From contig NZ_OCVX01000003.1 of assembly GCF_900232995.1 (NCBI RefSeq), positions 2,549,109 to 2,613,108 of the forward strand: DNA of 64,000 nucleotides. The letters are read 5' to 3'. Below, one piece after another: positions 26,452 through 38,842 of this stretch. The DNA comes from Mycobacterium simulans (GTDB lineage Bacteria; Actinomycetota; Actinomycetes; Mycobacteriales; Mycobacteriaceae). The position numbers were made by a program, and so were the translations under genes. The first letter of the stretch is position 1; each line of letters opens with the position of its first letter. Under the pieces are notes generated by a model. That model saw nothing but the letters and a program-made list of their open reading frames with translations. It did no database searches and was not told the origin of the DNA.

Positions 26452-28158
26452 ATGGTTCGAACAATTAGGAAACAAGTACTTGTTGTTGTCGCGACCGTGA
26501 CCCTGATGCTGGGTGGGCCGCTCAGCGGATGCAGCAGCAACCAGGACCACACCAGTCCATTGACGGCGATGCTGAGTCCGGCCATACCGCCGAGCGCGCA
26601 GGAAATCCCGAATCCGCTGCGCGGCCAGTACGAAGACCTGATGCAACCGCTGTTCCCGCAGGGCGCAACCGTGAAGCAGCGTTATCCGGCCTGGCCCGCG
26701 TCGTACGACGCCAGCTTGCGCGTCTCGTGGCGGCAGCTGCAGCCCACCGATCCGCACACCCTGCCCCCCGACGCACCTGATGATCGCAAGTACGACTTCA
26801 GCGTGATCGACGATGCACTGTCCAAGCTCGGCGAACGGGGCATGCGGCTGACGCTTGGGGTCTACGCTTACAACTCCTGCTGCAACGCGTCCTATCCGAA
26901 CAACACCAACATCGCGATTCCCGATTGGGAGCGCGCGATTCCGGGCACCAACACCAGCTATCCCGGGCCGGCGGGCGGTCCCTCATCCGGGGTGACGCAG
27001 GTGGTGCCCAACTTTAATGACCCGACGTATCTGAACGATTTTTCACAGTTGGTCGCCGCACTCGGCCGCCGCTATGACGGCGACGAGCGGCTCAGCGTTT
27101 TCGAGTTCGCCGGCTATGGCGACTTCAGCGAAAACCACCTCGCCTATCTGCGTGACTCGCTGGGCGCACCGGGACCCGGGCCCGACGAAAGCGAAAAAGC
27201 CCTGGGGTATTACAGCCAATTCAGCGACCAAACCATTACCGCCGCATCCGTGCAGCAACTGGTCGCGGCCAATGTCAGCGCGTTCCCGCACACGCAATTG
27301 GTGGTCGCTCCCAACAATCCCGAAATCGTGCGCCAGCTGCTCGCCGATGACGTGACGAAGAAGCTTTCCGCGCCAGTTGGCGTGCGCTCGGATTGCTTGG
27401 GTGTTTCTGCGCCGCTACCGAACTGGGCGGAGTCGAACAGTTCCCGTTATGTCCAGACCAGGGATCCACTCGTCGCCGCGCTTCGACAACGCCTCGCAAC
27501 AGCGCCGGTGATCACCGAGTGGTGCAAGTTGCCCGGCGGAACCACGCCGCAGGCGTACTACGAGAAGGGCCTGCACGACGTCATCAGGTATCACGTGTCA
27601 ATGACGTCGAGCATCAACTTCCCGGACCAGACCGCTACGTCCCTGATGGATTCCAAGTTGTATGTGCTGTGGGCCCAAGCCAACGCCGTTGCCGGCTATC
27701 GGTACTCGGTGGAAGCGCGTTCTGGGTCGCAGGCGCTGCAAGACAAGGTGGCGACGATATCCGTCGCGTGGACCAACTACGGCGCCGCCGCGGCCACAGA
27801 GAAATGGGTGCCCGGTTACCGGTTGGTGGACTTCACCGGACAGGTGATTAGGACGCTGCCCGCCACCGTAGACCTGAAAGCTTTGGTCGCCGATTCGGGA
27901 GATCGCAGCAGTGACCAGCCAACACCGGCATCTGCCACCGAGACGGTCCGTGTTGATCTAAAGGGCTTGCAGCCAGGCCACTACACACTTCGGGCTGCGA
28001 TCGACTGGCAACAACACAAGCCGAACGGTTCACACGTGGTGAACTATCCGCCAATGCACTTGGCGCGGGACGGCCGCGACGATTCCGGCTTCTATCCGAT
28101 TGCAACGCTTGATATTCCGCGCGACGGCCAGGCCCCCCAGGCCGTAGCCAACCGCTAG
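26452..28158 (+). CDS. Lipoprotein, Rv1006-like, DUF4832-type
   Basis: 568 residues. Signal peptide with lipobox LSGC (Cys27). Mature protein begins with NPLRGQYEDLMQPLFPQG, then a barrel-like region with DASLRVSWRQLQP, GERGMRLTLGVYAYNSC, a FEFAGYGDFSENH segment (Glu typical of glycoside-hydrolase-like barrels), and a C-terminal beta domain (VRVDLKGLQPGHYTLRAAIDW). DUF4832 proteins resemble inactive or uncharacterised glycoside hydrolases. Surface-attached; substrate unknown. Confidence 0.8.
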   Translation: MVRTIRKQVLVVVATVTLMLGGPLSGCSSNQDHTSPLTAMLSPAIPPSAQEIPNPLRGQYEDLMQPLFPQGATVKQRYPAWPASYDASLRVSWRQLQPTDPHTLPPDAPDDRKYDFSVIDDALSKLGERGMRLTLGVYAYNSCCNASYPNNTNIAIPDWERAIPGTNTSYPGPAGGPSSGVTQVVPNFNDPTYLNDFSQLVAALGRRYDGDERLSVFEFAGYGDFSENHLAYLRDSLGAPGPGPDESEKALGYYSQFSDQTITAASVQQLVAANVSAFPHTQLVVAPNNPEIVRQLLADDVTKKLSAPVGVRSDCLGVSAPLPNWAESNSSRYVQTRDPLVAALRQRLATAPVITEWCKLPGGTTPQAYYEKGLHDVIRYHVSMTSSINFPDQTATSLMDSKLYVLWAQANAVAGYRYSVEARSGSQALQDKVATISVAWTNYGAAAATEKWVPGYRLVDFTGQVIRTLPATVDLKALVADSGDRSSDQPTPASATETVRVDLKGLQPGHYTLRAAIDWQQHKPNGSHVVNYPPMHLARDGRDDSGFYPIATLDIPRDGQAPQAVANR

Positions 28159-28166
28159 TGAGCCGC

Positions 28167-29726
28167 TCAGCTGGCGTCGGCCTGATAGCGGGGGAACACC
28201 CCGGTTGGCGGCGGCAGCACCGTGCCCGGAGCCAGCCGTACGCCTAGAGCGCTGAACGACCGCTGGCTTTCGGGCTGACCGAGTAAGTCCAGCAGCTTGC
28301 CGGCTGAGTCCGGCATCACGGGCTGGACCAGCAGCGCCGCGACACGCACCGCCTCACAGGTGGTGTAGAGGACGGTACGGAACCGGGCCTGGTCCGCCGC
28401 TGCCTCGCTCTTGCGCAGTACCCAAGGCTGCTGCGTGGAGAAGTACTTGTTCGCATCGCCGAGCATCAGCCAGATCGCCTCTAGGGCCAGGTGCATCGCC
28501 TGACTGTCGAAATTGGCACGCACTCGCTCCAACAAGCCGTCAGCCGTCGTCAGCAGATCGGTGTCGGCATCGGTGAACGCTACGGGTTCGGGCACCACCC
28601 CGCCCAGGTTTTTGGCCACCATCGACAGCGAGCGCTGCGCCAGGTTGCCCAGCTCATTGGCCAGGTCGGTATTGATCCGGGTGATGATCGCCTCGTCGCT
28701 ATAGCTACCGTCCTGGCCGAAGGGAACCTCACGTAACAGGAAGTAGCGCACCTGGTCCGCACCGAATGTCTGCACCAGCCCAACCGGGTCGACGATGTTG
28801 CCCAGCGACTTGCTCATCTTTTCGCCACGATGATGCAAGAACCCGTGCGCGAAAACCCTTCGCGGCAGCTCGATTCCCGCCGACATCAAGAACGCCGGCC
28901 AGTAGACGGCATGAAACCTGATGATGTCCTTGCCGATCATGTGCAGATCGGCGGGCCAATAGCGGCGGAACAACTCCGAATCGGTGTCGGGGTAGCCGGC
29001 TCCGGTCAGGTAATTGGTCAGCGCATCGACCCAGACGTACATCACATGGTCGGGATGCTCGGGCACCTGCACTCCCCAGTCGAAGGAGGTGCGGGAGATC
29101 GACAGATCGTCCAGGCCGCCGGAGACAAAGCTGATCACCTCATTGCGCCGCGACTCGGGCGCGATGAAATCGGGGTTGGCTTTGTAGTGGGCCAGCAGTT
29201 TGTCGGTGTACGACGAAAGCCGGAAGAAGTAGGTTTGCTCCTCGGTCCACGTCACCGGGGTGCCGGTTTCGACCGCGATTCGGGTGCCTTCCGGCAGAAG
29301 TTGGGTCTCGGATTCGACGAAGAAACGCTCGTCGCGCACCGAGTACCACCCGGCGTAGTTGTCCAGGTAGATGTCGCCGGCCGCCGACATCCGCCGCCAG
29401 ATGTCTTTGGATGCCTCATGGTGGTCGGCATCGGTCGTTCGGATGAACCGATCGAAGGAGATGTTCAGCGCCTCCTGCATGCGCTGAAACACGTCCGAAT
29501 TGCGTCGGGCATGCTCTGCGGTCGGCACGCCCGCGGCCGCGGCGGCCTGCGCGACCTTCAGGCCGTGCTCGTCGGTTCCGGTCAGGAAGCGGACGTCTAA
29601 GCCGTCGTGCCGTTTGAACCGGGCGATCGCGTCGGTGGCGATGTATTCGTAGGCGTGACCCACGTGCGGCGCCGCGTTGGGATACGCGATCGCGGTGGTG
29701 ATGTAATAGGGCTTCAATGGCTTCAT
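28167..29726 (-). CDS. metS: Methionyl-tRNA synthetase
   Basis: 519 residues. Class I signature [16 protein letters not shown] (about 14-29, HIGH-type) and KMSKSLGN (about 304-311, KMSKS). Other landmarks are [25 protein letters not shown] and the helical anticodon domain. The zinc knuckle cysteines between the catalytic halves are absent, as in the shorter metS subtype; no C-terminal tRNA-binding extension. Divergent from tatD. Confidence 0.95.
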   Translation of the reverse strand: MKPLKPYYITTAIAYPNAAPHVGHAYEYIATDAIARFKRHDGLDVRFLTGTDEHGLKVAQAAAAAGVPTAEHARRNSDVFQRMQEALNISFDRFIRTTDADHHEASKDIWRRMSAAGDIYLDNYAGWYSVRDERFFVESETQLLPEGTRIAVETGTPVTWTEEQTYFFRLSSYTDKLLAHYKANPDFIAPESRRNEVISFVSGGLDDLSISRTSFDWGVQVPEHPDHVMYVWVDALTNYLTGAGYPDTDSELFRRYWPADLHMIGKDIIRFHAVYWPAFLMSAGIELPRRVFAHGFLHHRGEKMSKSLGNIVDPVGLVQTFGADQVRYFLLREVPFGQDGSYSDEAIITRINTDLANELGNLAQRSLSMVAKNLGGVVPEPVAFTDADTDLLTTADGLLERVRANFDSQAMHLALEAIWLMLGDANKYFSTQQPWVLRKSEAAADQARFRTVLYTTCEAVRVAALLVQPVMPDSAGKLLDLLGQPESQRSFSALGVRLAPGTVLPPPTGVFPRYQADAS

Positions 29727-29751
29727 TGGGATTCCACCCTATTGTGTGCGG

Positions 29752-30606
29752 GTGAGTTCTAAGCGCCCAGCCAGACAAGAACCGCCTCCGGCGCCCGAGC
29801 CCTTGGCTCCGTTGATCGATGCTCATACCCACCTCGACGCGTGTGGTGCCTCCAACGCCGAAGACGTGACTGCGATCGTTGAGCGTGCCGAGGCGGTCGG
29901 CGTGGTCGCGGTGGTCACCATTGCCGACGATCTGGATTCGGCGCGCTGGGTAACCCGGGCCGCCGACTGGGATCCGCGGGTGTACGCCGCGGTGGCGTTG
30001 CACCCGACTCGCGCGGACGCACTCACCGATGCCGCCCGCGCCGAGATCGAGGAGTTGGTGGCCCATCCGCGGGTGGTCGCCGTCGGCGAGACCGGCCTGG
30101 ATATGTATTGGCCGGGCCGGCTCGATGGTTGTGCACGGCCCGACGTGCAGCGGGAGGCCTTCGCATGGCATATCGACCTTGCGAAGCGGGCCGGGAAACC
30201 GCTGATGATTCATAACCGGGAGGCCGACCATGAGGTGCTTGACGTGCTGCGGGCCGAGGGCGCGCCCGACACCGTGATCTTTCACTGCTTCTCATCGGAC
30301 AGTGCGATGGCCCGCGAGTGCGTCTCCGCGGGATGGTTGCTCAGCCTGTCGGGGACGGTGAGTTTCCGGAACGCGCGCGACCTACGGGAAGCCGTTCCGC
30401 TGATACCGATGGAGCAGCTGTTGGTCGAAACCGATGCACCATTTTTGACTCCGCACCCCTACCGCGGCGCAGCGAACGAATCCTATTGTCTGCCTTACAC
30501 CGTGCGAGCCCTGGCTGAGCTGGTAAATCGCCGGCCTGAGGAATTGGCGCATGCCACCACGAGCAATGCCTGTCGGGTCTATGGACTGCGAACAGCACAG
30601 GACTGA
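29752..30606 (+). CDS. tatD: TatD-family metal-dependent DNase
   Basis: 284 residues from GTG 29752. Metal site motifs: IDAHTHLD at the N-terminus, VAVGETGLDMYW, HNREADHEVLDVL, FHCFSSD and LLVETDAPFLTPHPYRG. TatD proteins are 3'-5' exonucleases acting in repair and DNA degradation. In ebo clusters a TatD relative (EboB) also occurs, but this copy is in its ordinary position beside metS and rpfB (Rv1008). An in-frame GTG two codons upstream is also possible. Confidence 0.9.
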   Translation: MSSKRPARQEPPPAPEPLAPLIDAHTHLDACGASNAEDVTAIVERAEAVGVVAVVTIADDLDSARWVTRAADWDPRVYAAVALHPTRADALTDAARAEIEELVAHPRVVAVGETGLDMYWPGRLDGCARPDVQREAFAWHIDLAKRAGKPLMIHNREADHEVLDVLRAEGAPDTVIFHCFSSDSAMARECVSAGWLLSLSGTVSFRNARDLREAVPLIPMEQLLVETDAPFLTPHPYRGAANESYCLPYTVRALAELVNRRPEELAHATTSNACRVYGLRTAQD

Positions 30607-30684
30607 ACGCCAAGATTGTGCATTAGTACCATCGCGCCGGAGTTGCTCAGGATTGGCCGATTCGTTACCGTCTTGTGATCGAAC

Positions 30685-30720
30685 GGGCCTCTATCTTCCG
30701 AAGGGCCCATTTTGTTGTTT
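30685..30720 (+). terminator. Intrinsic terminator in the rpfB leader (attenuator)
   Basis: GGGCC (30685-30689) pairs with GGCCC (30704-30708) around an inner CTT/AAG hairpin and is followed by ATTTTGTTGTTTT. It lies in the leader 60 bases before the rpfB start. An RNA switch with premature termination is reported for the M. tuberculosis rpfB leader, controlling rpfB with ksgA and ispE, and the hairpin sequence here matches my recollection of it. Confidence 0.75.
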
Positions 30721-30772
30721 TCGGATGAATAGGTTTTCGAACGCCGTTGAGCTTTTGCTGAGGTCGGGATAG

Positions 30773-32805
<2,033 letters not shown>

Positions 32806-32865
32806 TCGCCGGTTGTTGGGGCGCCGCTGTGTGTGGTTCACCGGTTGCAGCGATAGTCTGCTGCC

Positions 32866-33825
32866 GTGTCCGCATCCGACGGAAACACCGCTGTGCAATG
32901 GGTACCGACTGGATCGATCACCGTCCGGGTGCCCGGGAAGGTCAACCTCTACCTGGCCGTCGGTGATCGCCGCGAGGATGGCTATCACGAGCTGACGACG
33001 GTGTTTCATGCCGTCTCGCTGGTCGACGAGGTGACAGTGCGCAACGCCGACGTGCTGTCGCTCGAGCTCGTTGGTGAGGGCGCCGACAAATTGCCCACCG
33101 ATCAACGCAACCTCGCCTGGCGCGCAGCCGAGCTGTTGGCCGAGCACGTGGGCCGAGCACCCGATGTGTCGATCATGATCGACAAGTCCATCCCCGTGGC
33201 CGGCGGCATGGGTGGCGGCAGTGCCGACGCGGCGGCTGTCCTGGTGGCGATGAACTCACTGTGGGAGCTCTCGTTGCCCCGCCGCGATCTGCGGATGCTT
33301 GCCGCGCGGCTGGGGAGCGATGTGCCGTTCGCCCTGCACGGGGGCACCGCGCTGGGGACTGGGCGCGGCGAGGAGCTAGCGACGGTCTTGTCCCGCAACA
33401 CCTTTCACTGGGTGCTGGCCTTCGCCCAGAGCGGGCTGCTGACCCCGGCGGTGTTCACCGAGCTCGACCGACTCAGGGATGCCGGGGACCCGCCACGGCT
33501 TGATGAACCGGGGCCGGTGCTGGCCGCTCTGGCGGCGGGTGATCCGGAGCAGCTGGCGCCGCTGCTGGGCAACGAAATGCAAGCGGCAGCGGTCAGCTTG
33601 GATCCGGCGCTGCGGCGTGCGCTGCGCGCCGGTGTGGAGGCCGGCGCGCTAGCCGGCATCGTGTCGGGCTCGGGGCCAACGTGTGCGTTCCTGTGTTCCT
33701 CGGCGGCGTCGGCCATCGACGTGGGTACGCAGCTGTCGGGGGCGGGAGTGTGCCGCACCGTCCGGGTCGCCACCGGGCCGGTGCCCGGAGCGCGCGTCGT
33801 CCCGTCGCCCATGACAGAAGCGTGA
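32866..33825 (+). CDS. ispE: 4-diphosphocytidyl-2-C-methyl-D-erythritol kinase
   Basis: 319 residues from GTG 32866. GHMP kinase motifs: [24 protein letters not shown] at the N-terminus (Lys and Asp of the active site), [17 protein letters not shown] (about 106-122, ATP loop) and [12 protein letters not shown] (about 264-275). Fourth enzyme of the MEP isoprenoid route. Third gene of the rpfB operon. Confidence 0.94.
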   Translation: MSASDGNTAVQWVPTGSITVRVPGKVNLYLAVGDRREDGYHELTTVFHAVSLVDEVTVRNADVLSLELVGEGADKLPTDQRNLAWRAAELLAEHVGRAPDVSIMIDKSIPVAGGMGGGSADAAAVLVAMNSLWELSLPRRDLRMLAARLGSDVPFALHGGTALGTGRGEELATVLSRNTFHWVLAFAQSGLLTPAVFTELDRLRDAGDPPRLDEPGPVLAALAAGDPEQLAPLLGNEMQAAAVSLDPALRRALRAGVEAGALAGIVSGSGPTCAFLCSSAASAIDVGTQLSGAGVCRTVRVATGPVPGARVVPSPMTEA

Positions 33826-33866
33826 CCTCGGTGTGAAATCTGCCTCAAATCCGATGAGCGTTTGGC

Positions 33867-33894
33867 AGTTACTTAAGAGTTGCTTAAGATAACT
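33867..33894. promoter_or_regulatory. Operator-like inverted repeat with -10 element upstream of pks16
   Basis: AGTTACTTAAG and CTTAAGATAACT form an inverted repeat with one extra base in the second arm. TAAGAT inside the right arm (33885-33890) could be a -10. The site lies about 160 bases before the pks16 TTG in an otherwise empty 225-base gap. Binding protein unknown. Confidence 0.4.
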
Positions 33895-34050
33895 CGCGGT
33901 GACGACCCAACAATGGGCCGTTGGCTGATCACCGAACCGAGACCTAACCGCTCCCCAACTGTATGCGCGCGCCTGTCGCAATGTGACAACCGGTAGGCGG
34001 ACTATGAAAACCCGGACCTTGGGGACAGTGCCGGAACCGAGGAGGTTGCT

Positions 34051-35685
34051 TTGAGCAGGTTCACCGAGAAGATGTTCCGCAACGCCCGCACCGCGACGAC
34101 AGGCATGGTCACCGGTGAACCGCACGCACCCGTCCGCCACACCTGGGGCGAGGTCCACGAGCGCGCTCGTTGCATCGCCGGCGGCCTGGCCGCCGCGGGT
34201 ATCGGCCTTGGCGACGCGGTCGGGGTGCTTGCCGGCTTCCCGGTGGAGATCGCCCCCACGGCGCAGGCCCTCTGGATGCGCGGGGCCAGCCTGACCATGC
34301 TGCACCAGCCCACACCGCGCACCGACCTGGCCGTGTGGGCCGAGGACACCATGACCGTCATCGGCATGATCGAGGCGAAGGCCGTCATCATCTCCGAGCC
34401 CTTCCTGGTGGCCATTCCCGTCCTTGAGGAGAAGGGCATCAAGGTGCTCACCGTCGCTGACCTGCTGGCGGCGGATCCGATCGACCCCATCGAGGTGGGC
34501 GAGGACGACCTGGCGCTGATGCAATTAACGTCCGGTTCAACTGGATCTCCTAAAGCGGTCCAGATCACCCACCGCAACATCTACTCCAACGCCGAGGCCA
34601 TGTTCATCGGCGCCGAGTACGACGTCGACAAGGACGTCATGGTCAGCTGGCTGCCCTGCTTCCACGACATGGGCATGGTCGGGTTCCTCACCATCCCGAT
34701 GTTCTTCGGCGCGGAGCTGGTCAAGGTCACACCGATGGACTTCCTGCGCGACACGCTGCTGTGGGCCAAGCTGATCGACAAGTACAAGGGCACCATGACC
34801 GCGGCGCCCAACTTCGCCTACGCGCTGCTGGCCAAGCGGTTGCGCCGCCAGGCCAAGCCGGGTGACTTCGACCTGTCGACCCTGCGCTTCGCGCTGTCCG
34901 GCGCCGAGCCCGTCGAACCCGCCGACGTCGAGGACCTGCTCGACGCGGGCAAGCCGTTCGGCCTGCGGTCCTCGGCGATCCTGCCGGCCTACGGCATGGC
35001 CGAGACCACGCTGGCGGTGTCCTTCTCGAAGTGCAACTCGGGTCTGGTTGTCGACGAGGTCGACGCCGACCTGCTGGCCGCGCTGCGCCGCGCCGTACCC
35101 GCCACCAAGGGCAACACCCGCCGGCTGGCCACGCTGGGCCCGCTGCTGCAGGACCTTGAGGCCCGCATCATCGACGAGCAGGGCGATGTCATGCCCGCCC
35201 GCGGCGTGGGTGTCATCGAGCTGCGCGGTGAGTCGCTGACACCCGGCTACCTAACCATGGGTGGCTTCATCCCGGCCCAGGACGAGCACGGCTGGTACGA
35301 CACGGGTGACCTCGGCTACCTCACCGAGGACGGTCACGTCGTGGTGTGTGGCCGGGTCAAGGACGTCATCATCATGGCCGGGCGCAATATCTATCCGACC
35401 GATATCGAGCGGGCGGCTGGCCGCGTCGAAGGCGTCCGTCCGGGCTGCGCGGTGGCCGTGCGGCTCGATGCCGGGCATTCGCGCGAATCCTTCGCCGTCG
35501 CTGTCGAGTCGAATGCCTTCGAGGATCCCGCCGAGGTGCGTCGCATCGAGCACCAGGTGGCTCACGAGGTGGTCAAGGAGGTTGACGTGCGGCCACGCAA
35601 CGTCGTGGTTCTCGGTCCTGGGACCATCCCGAAGACGCCGTCAGGCAAGCTGCGGCGGGCCAATTCGGTCACGCTCGTCACCTAG
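34051..35685 (+). CDS. pks16: Fatty-acyl-AMP ligase-like adenylating enzyme (pks16)
   Basis: 544 residues, TTG start with GGAGG upstream. Adenylation motifs: [18 protein letters not shown] (P-loop, about 156-173), [33 protein letters not shown], and [16 protein letters not shown], with a C-terminal [12 protein letters not shown]ys. It activates a carboxylic acid, most likely a fatty acid, but despite the name has no polyketide synthase domain. Alone between ispE and a strong terminator. Acceptor unknown. Confidence 0.9.
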   Translation: MSRFTEKMFRNARTATTGMVTGEPHAPVRHTWGEVHERARCIAGGLAAAGIGLGDAVGVLAGFPVEIAPTAQALWMRGASLTMLHQPTPRTDLAVWAEDTMTVIGMIEAKAVIISEPFLVAIPVLEEKGIKVLTVADLLAADPIDPIEVGEDDLALMQLTSGSTGSPKAVQITHRNIYSNAEAMFIGAEYDVDKDVMVSWLPCFHDMGMVGFLTIPMFFGAELVKVTPMDFLRDTLLWAKLIDKYKGTMTAAPNFAYALLAKRLRRQAKPGDFDLSTLRFALSGAEPVEPADVEDLLDAGKPFGLRSSAILPAYGMAETTLAVSFSKCNSGLVVDEVDADLLAALRRAVPATKGNTRRLATLGPLLQDLEARIIDEQGDVMPARGVGVIELRGESLTPGYLTMGGFIPAQDEHGWYDTGDLGYLTEDGHVVVCGRVKDVIIMAGRNIYPTDIERAAGRVEGVRPGCAVAVRLDAGHSRESFAVAVESNAFEDPAEVRRIEHQVAHEVVKEVDVRPRNVVVLGPGTIPKTPSGKLRRANSVTLVT

Positions 35686-35691
35686 CGTTGC

Positions 35692-35751
35692 GCGAGCAGT
35701 CGCAAAATCCCCTCGACATGCCTGTCGAGAGGGAATTTTGCGTCTGCTCGC
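35692..35751. terminator. Bidirectional terminator between pks16 and pth
   Basis: A 60-base, almost fully paired hairpin: GCGAGCAG..CGCAAAAT..CCCTCGACA pairs with TGTCGAG.GGGAATTTTGCG.CTGCTCGC around a four-base loop. It separates convergent genes and carries the GAGCAG-CGCAAAA arm seen at 11298 and 18484. Confidence 0.9.
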
Positions 35752-35758
35752 CGAGCCT

Positions 35759-36334
35759 TTACCAGGCGTGCACGCGATTTTGCGCGGGCTCGAGCCCGAG
35801 TTCGATGAGTATCTCGGTGGCGTCGGCGGCCTGCTCGCAGATCGTCGGGACTTCCACGCGCTCCGCCGACGTGAAGTTTTCCAGCACGAACGCTGCCGGG
35901 TCTTTGCGGCCCGGTGGACGACCGATCCCGATGCGCACCCGCTGAAAGTCCTTGGTACCCAGCGAGGCTGCCACCGAACGGACGCCGTTGTGGCCACCTT
36001 CGCCGCCACCGAACTTGAGCCGGACGCGACCGAAGTCAAGGTCGAGCTCGTCGTGGATGACGATGATGTCGGTCGGGGCGACGGAGTAGAACTTCGCAAG
36101 CGGTCCCACCTGGCGGCCTGACTCGTTCATATAGCAGCGCGGCTTGGCCAACACGATGGAGCGTCCCGCTAATCGGCCCGTGACGACTTCTGCGCCAGAC
36201 CGCTTGTGCGCCTTGAATTTCGAGCCCAGCCGCGCAGCAAGCAAGTCGGCAACCACGAAACCGAGGTTGTGCCGGGTTCGGGCGTAATTCTCCCCGGGGT
36301 TGCCCAGGCCGACCACCAATAGCGGTTCGGCCAT
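35759..36334 (-). CDS. pth: Peptidyl-tRNA hydrolase
   Basis: 191 residues. [20 protein letters not shown] (about 6-25) carries the catalytic His and the Asn site, [10 protein letters not shown] (about 64-73) the substrate loop, and [23 protein letters not shown] (about 89-111) the catalytic Asp, then GHNGVRS. Cleaves stalled peptidyl-tRNA. Follows rplY by 12 bases, a common pairing. Confidence 0.95.
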   Translation of the reverse strand: MAEPLLVVGLGNPGENYARTRHNLGFVVADLLAARLGSKFKAHKRSGAEVVTGRLAGRSIVLAKPRCYMNESGRQVGPLAKFYSVAPTDIIVIHDELDLDFGRVRLKFGGGEGGHNGVRSVAASLGTKDFQRVRIGIGRPPGRKDPAAFVLENFTSAERVEVPTICEQAADATEILIELGLEPAQNRVHAW

Positions 36335-36346
36335 ATACCGAACCGC

Positions 36347-37003
36347 CTACTCGGACTCGGCCGGGGCCTCGGCTTCGCCGGCTTCTTCGGGGGCCGCTTC
36401 CTCTGCAGCCTCGCCTTCTTCGGGGGCGGCCGCTTCTTCAAGGTCGGCTGCAGTCGGCGCTTGGACCACGTTGACCACCAGCATGTCCGGATCCGAGATC
36501 AGGTTGACGCCGGCCGGCAGGGGGATCTGTCCGGCAGTGAACTGGGTGCCCGGTCCCGCGCCCTCGATCGACACGGTCAACTGCTCGGGAATCGACAGGG
36601 CCTCAGCCTCGATCTCGATCGCATTGGTGTCCTGGGTGACGAGGGTGTCGGGTCCCGCCTCGCCCTCGACGACGACGGTGACCTCGACGACTACCTTCTC
36701 ACCGCGACGCACGACCAGCAGGTCGGCGTGCTGAATGGTGCGACGGATCGGGTGGATATCGAGCGCCTTGGTTAGCGCCAGCTGTTCTTTGCCGGCGATG
36801 TCCAGGGTCAGCACGGCGTTGGTGCCCGAGTGGCGGAGCACGGCCGCAAAGTCGTGCCCGGGCAGTTCTAGGTGCTGCGGATCTGCGCCGTGGCCGTAGA
36901 GAACGGCGGGAATCTTGCCGTCGCGCCGGGCCCGCCGCGACGCGCCCTTACCGGTTTGGGTACGCACGGTGGCGCTCAGCTGGTTGACCGCAGTTTTAGC
37001 CAT
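36347..37003 (-). CDS. rplY: 50S ribosomal protein L25 (CTC type)
   Basis: 218 residues. N-terminal L25 domain ([38 protein letters not shown]) followed by the TL5/CTC beta domain and an Ala/Glu-rich acidic tail (about 190-218). Binds 5S rRNA. Co-transcribed with pth. Confidence 0.94.
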   Translation of the reverse strand: MAKTAVNQLSATVRTQTGKGASRRARRDGKIPAVLYGHGADPQHLELPGHDFAAVLRHSGTNAVLTLDIAGKEQLALTKALDIHPIRRTIQHADLLVVRRGEKVVVEVTVVVEGEAGPDTLVTQDTNAIEIEAEALSIPEQLTVSIEGAGPGTQFTAGQIPLPAGVNLISDPDMLVVNVVQAPTAADLEEAAAPEEGEAAEEAAPEEAGEAEAPAESE

Positions 37004-37156
37004 GTTGTCGCTCCTGTGTGTAAGTGCACGGCCAGGATCACGACAGTCCGTCGGTCTCCGTCGATAACGGTGCTGGCTAGACTGCCAGCCACCCTCGCCG
37101 TGACGCCCGGTCAGGTTAGCGCATGCGTGTCGTGGAGGGGAAATTCGGCACCAGCT

Positions 37157-37299
37157 GTCACATTAGCCTCATAGGTCTCTCTTTAGGGGCGATGCTCAAA
37201 TTGCCCACGTCACAGCGACTTCGGTTGATCTGGGCGCTGTCGCACATAGGTGGGCAAAAGGGTGTCGGCTTGGACAGCGACTTATGAGGCAGATGTGAC
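37157..37299. repeat. 143-bp concentric palindrome (MITE-like element or structured RNA)
   Basis: Three nested inverted-repeat pairs share one centre near 37228. The outer 17-base arms are 37157-37173 and 37283-37299 (GTCACAT-N2-GCCTCATA, two mismatches), the middle pair is TTGCCCAC 37201-37208 with GTGGGCAA 37250-37257, and the inner pair is ACAGCG 37212-37217 with CGCTGT 37235-37240. It carries no plausible gene and no clear target duplication. It fills most of the 305-base gap between rplY and the SDR gene; the remainder, 37004-37156, probably holds the rplY promoter. Confidence 0.7.
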
Positions 37300-37308
37300 G
37301 AACGCAGC

Positions 37309-38178
37309 TCAGAGTGGAAATTTGGTGCCGGTGAGTTGCTCCGACATTTCCCAGAGCGCGGCCGCAGTAGTCGCGCTCTGAGCGGCCCGGCTGCGCCCGA
37401 CCGGTTGGGTGGGGCCGACATAGCCGAATCGCGGGCCGACGTAAGTGTCGCCAGGCAAATCTTGTGACACCGCGTACAAGGTCTGGCGAGCGCCGAAGTC
37501 GGCGTCGGTGGCCACTACTCGGGTGGCCACCGACATGATCGCGTCCCCAAGCTTGCGCCCGGACGCACCCTGCAGGTTGGTATGCGAATAGCCGGGATGA
37601 GCTGCCAGCGCGCGCAGCGGCGAACCGACCGTATCGAGGCGCCGCTGCAGCTCGCTGGTGAACAACAGGTTCGCCAGCTTCGACTGGCTGTAGGCCCGCC
37701 ACGGCGAATACCGCCGGGTCTTCCAGTTGAGATCGTCGAAGTTGATCCGCCCCGGCCAGTGCGCCATCGAGGACACCGTGACAACGCGATCGCTGAGCTT
37801 GGGCAGTAACAGGTTGGTCAGCGCGAAGTGGCCGAGATGATTGGTGCCGATTTGGCTTTCGAACCCGTCGACGGTCAGCGAGTACGGGCTGGCCATGATG
37901 CCGGCGTTATTGATCAGGATGTCGGCTTTGTCCACGCCGTCGGCGAATCGCCGCACCGACGACAAATCCTGCAGGTCGAGTTGACGCACCTCGACATGGC
38001 CGCCCATCTGGTGCGCTGCGGCCGCACCCTTCTCGGTGTTGCGGACGGCCATGACGATCCTGGCGCCGTTGCGACCCAACTCTCGCGCTGTCACCGCGCC
38101 CAGCCCGCTGTTGGCTCCGGTAACGATGACAGTGCGCCCGGCGAACGACGGTAGATCTGCGGCGGTCCAGTCAGTCAT
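37309..38178 (-). CDS. Short-chain dehydrogenase/reductase
   Basis: 289 residues. NAD(P) motif TGANSGLGAVTA (about 20-31), NNAG at about 90-93, catalytic Ser in TVSSMAH and YSQSK (Tyr and Lys, about 163-167), and HPGYSHTN. It resembles the large mycobacterial SDR set annotated as light-dependent protochlorophyllide reductase-like. I do not recall an SDR at this position in M. tuberculosis. Its 3' end lies nine bases from a concentric palindrome. Substrate unknown. Confidence 0.88.
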   Translation of the reverse strand: MTDWTAADLPSFAGRTVIVTGANSGLGAVTARELGRNGARIVMAVRNTEKGAAAAHQMGGHVEVRQLDLQDLSSVRRFADGVDKADILINNAGIMASPYSLTVDGFESQIGTNHLGHFALTNLLLPKLSDRVVTVSSMAHWPGRINFDDLNWKTRRYSPWRAYSQSKLANLLFTSELQRRLDTVGSPLRALAAHPGYSHTNLQGASGRKLGDAIMSVATRVVATDADFGARQTLYAVSQDLPGDTYVGPRFGYVGPTQPVGRSRAAQSATTAAALWEMSEQLTGTKFPL

Positions 38179-38197
38179 AGCTGCTTAGCCTAGTGAG

Positions 38198-38842
38198 CTA
38201 CTTTGCGGCGACAACAAATCCACGGATGATCGCCTCAATGTCGTTACTTTGGGTGACCGCCTCGCTGGCCAGGCTGGTGATCGTCAACTGAACCAGGTAT
38301 CGCTGGTTTGCCGGAGGCGAGCCGGTGGGGAAGACGATCCGATTGTAGCTATGCATCCGTGCGCCCTTGAGGTCATAACTTCCCTGGACCATCGAGGAGG
38401 GAAAGCCGTTGAAGTTTGCCGTCGAGGCGTCCAACTGATTGAAGTCCTGGGGGAGATCGGCGTTGGCGTGCTTGATCGCTTCGGCGGGATCGAAATCCCC
38501 ACGCAGTTTGAACACCACCAGCATGGCCGCCGGATACTTGTCGCCCTTGGCGAGCATCACCGCGTTGGGTGTGTCCTTCGGATCGCCGTGCGGCGCCCAG
38601 CCCGGCGGTGTCGGGATTGACACGGTCAAATCGGTCAACGTGTTCGGCGCTACCGGCTCGCCAGCGACACCGTTGCTCTCCAGGTACTTCGACAGCGGGA
38701 CAGGGCGGCCTGTCGTCGTCGGCGCGGCGCTCGTTGTCGTACTTGTTGCCCAGATCGACTGGTAGTCAGGGGTTTTCGGTGCGCAACCAATTGCCGAAAC
38801 CGTGAGCGCGGCAGCCGCGACTGCGATGCCGAAGGGTCTCAC
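38198..38842 (-). CDS. lpqT: LpqT-family lipoprotein
   Basis: 214 residues from GTG 38842. Signal peptide with lipobox SAIGC (Cys20), a Thr/Ser-rich linker, then the LpqN/LpqT domain with DLTVSIPTPPGWAPHGD, AMLVVFKLRGDFDP and YLVQLTITSLA. Surface lipoprotein of unknown role. Its GTG overlaps the ArsC-like stop (GTGA), so it is translated from the prsA operon. Confidence 0.88.
   Translation of the reverse strand: MRPFGIAVAAAALTVSAIGCAPKTPDYQSIWATSTTTSAAPTTTGRPVPLSKYLESNGVAGEPVAPNTLTDLTVSIPTPPGWAPHGDPKDTPNAVMLAKGDKYPAAMLVVFKLRGDFDPAEAIKHANADLPQDFNQLDASTANFNGFPSSMVQGSYDLKGARMHSYNRIVFPTGSPPANQRYLVQLTITSLASEAVTQSNDIEAIIRGFVVAAK

Noticed and set aside
37157..37299. Full insertion sequence
   Set aside because: No transposase frame and no target-site duplication; at most a miniature element.
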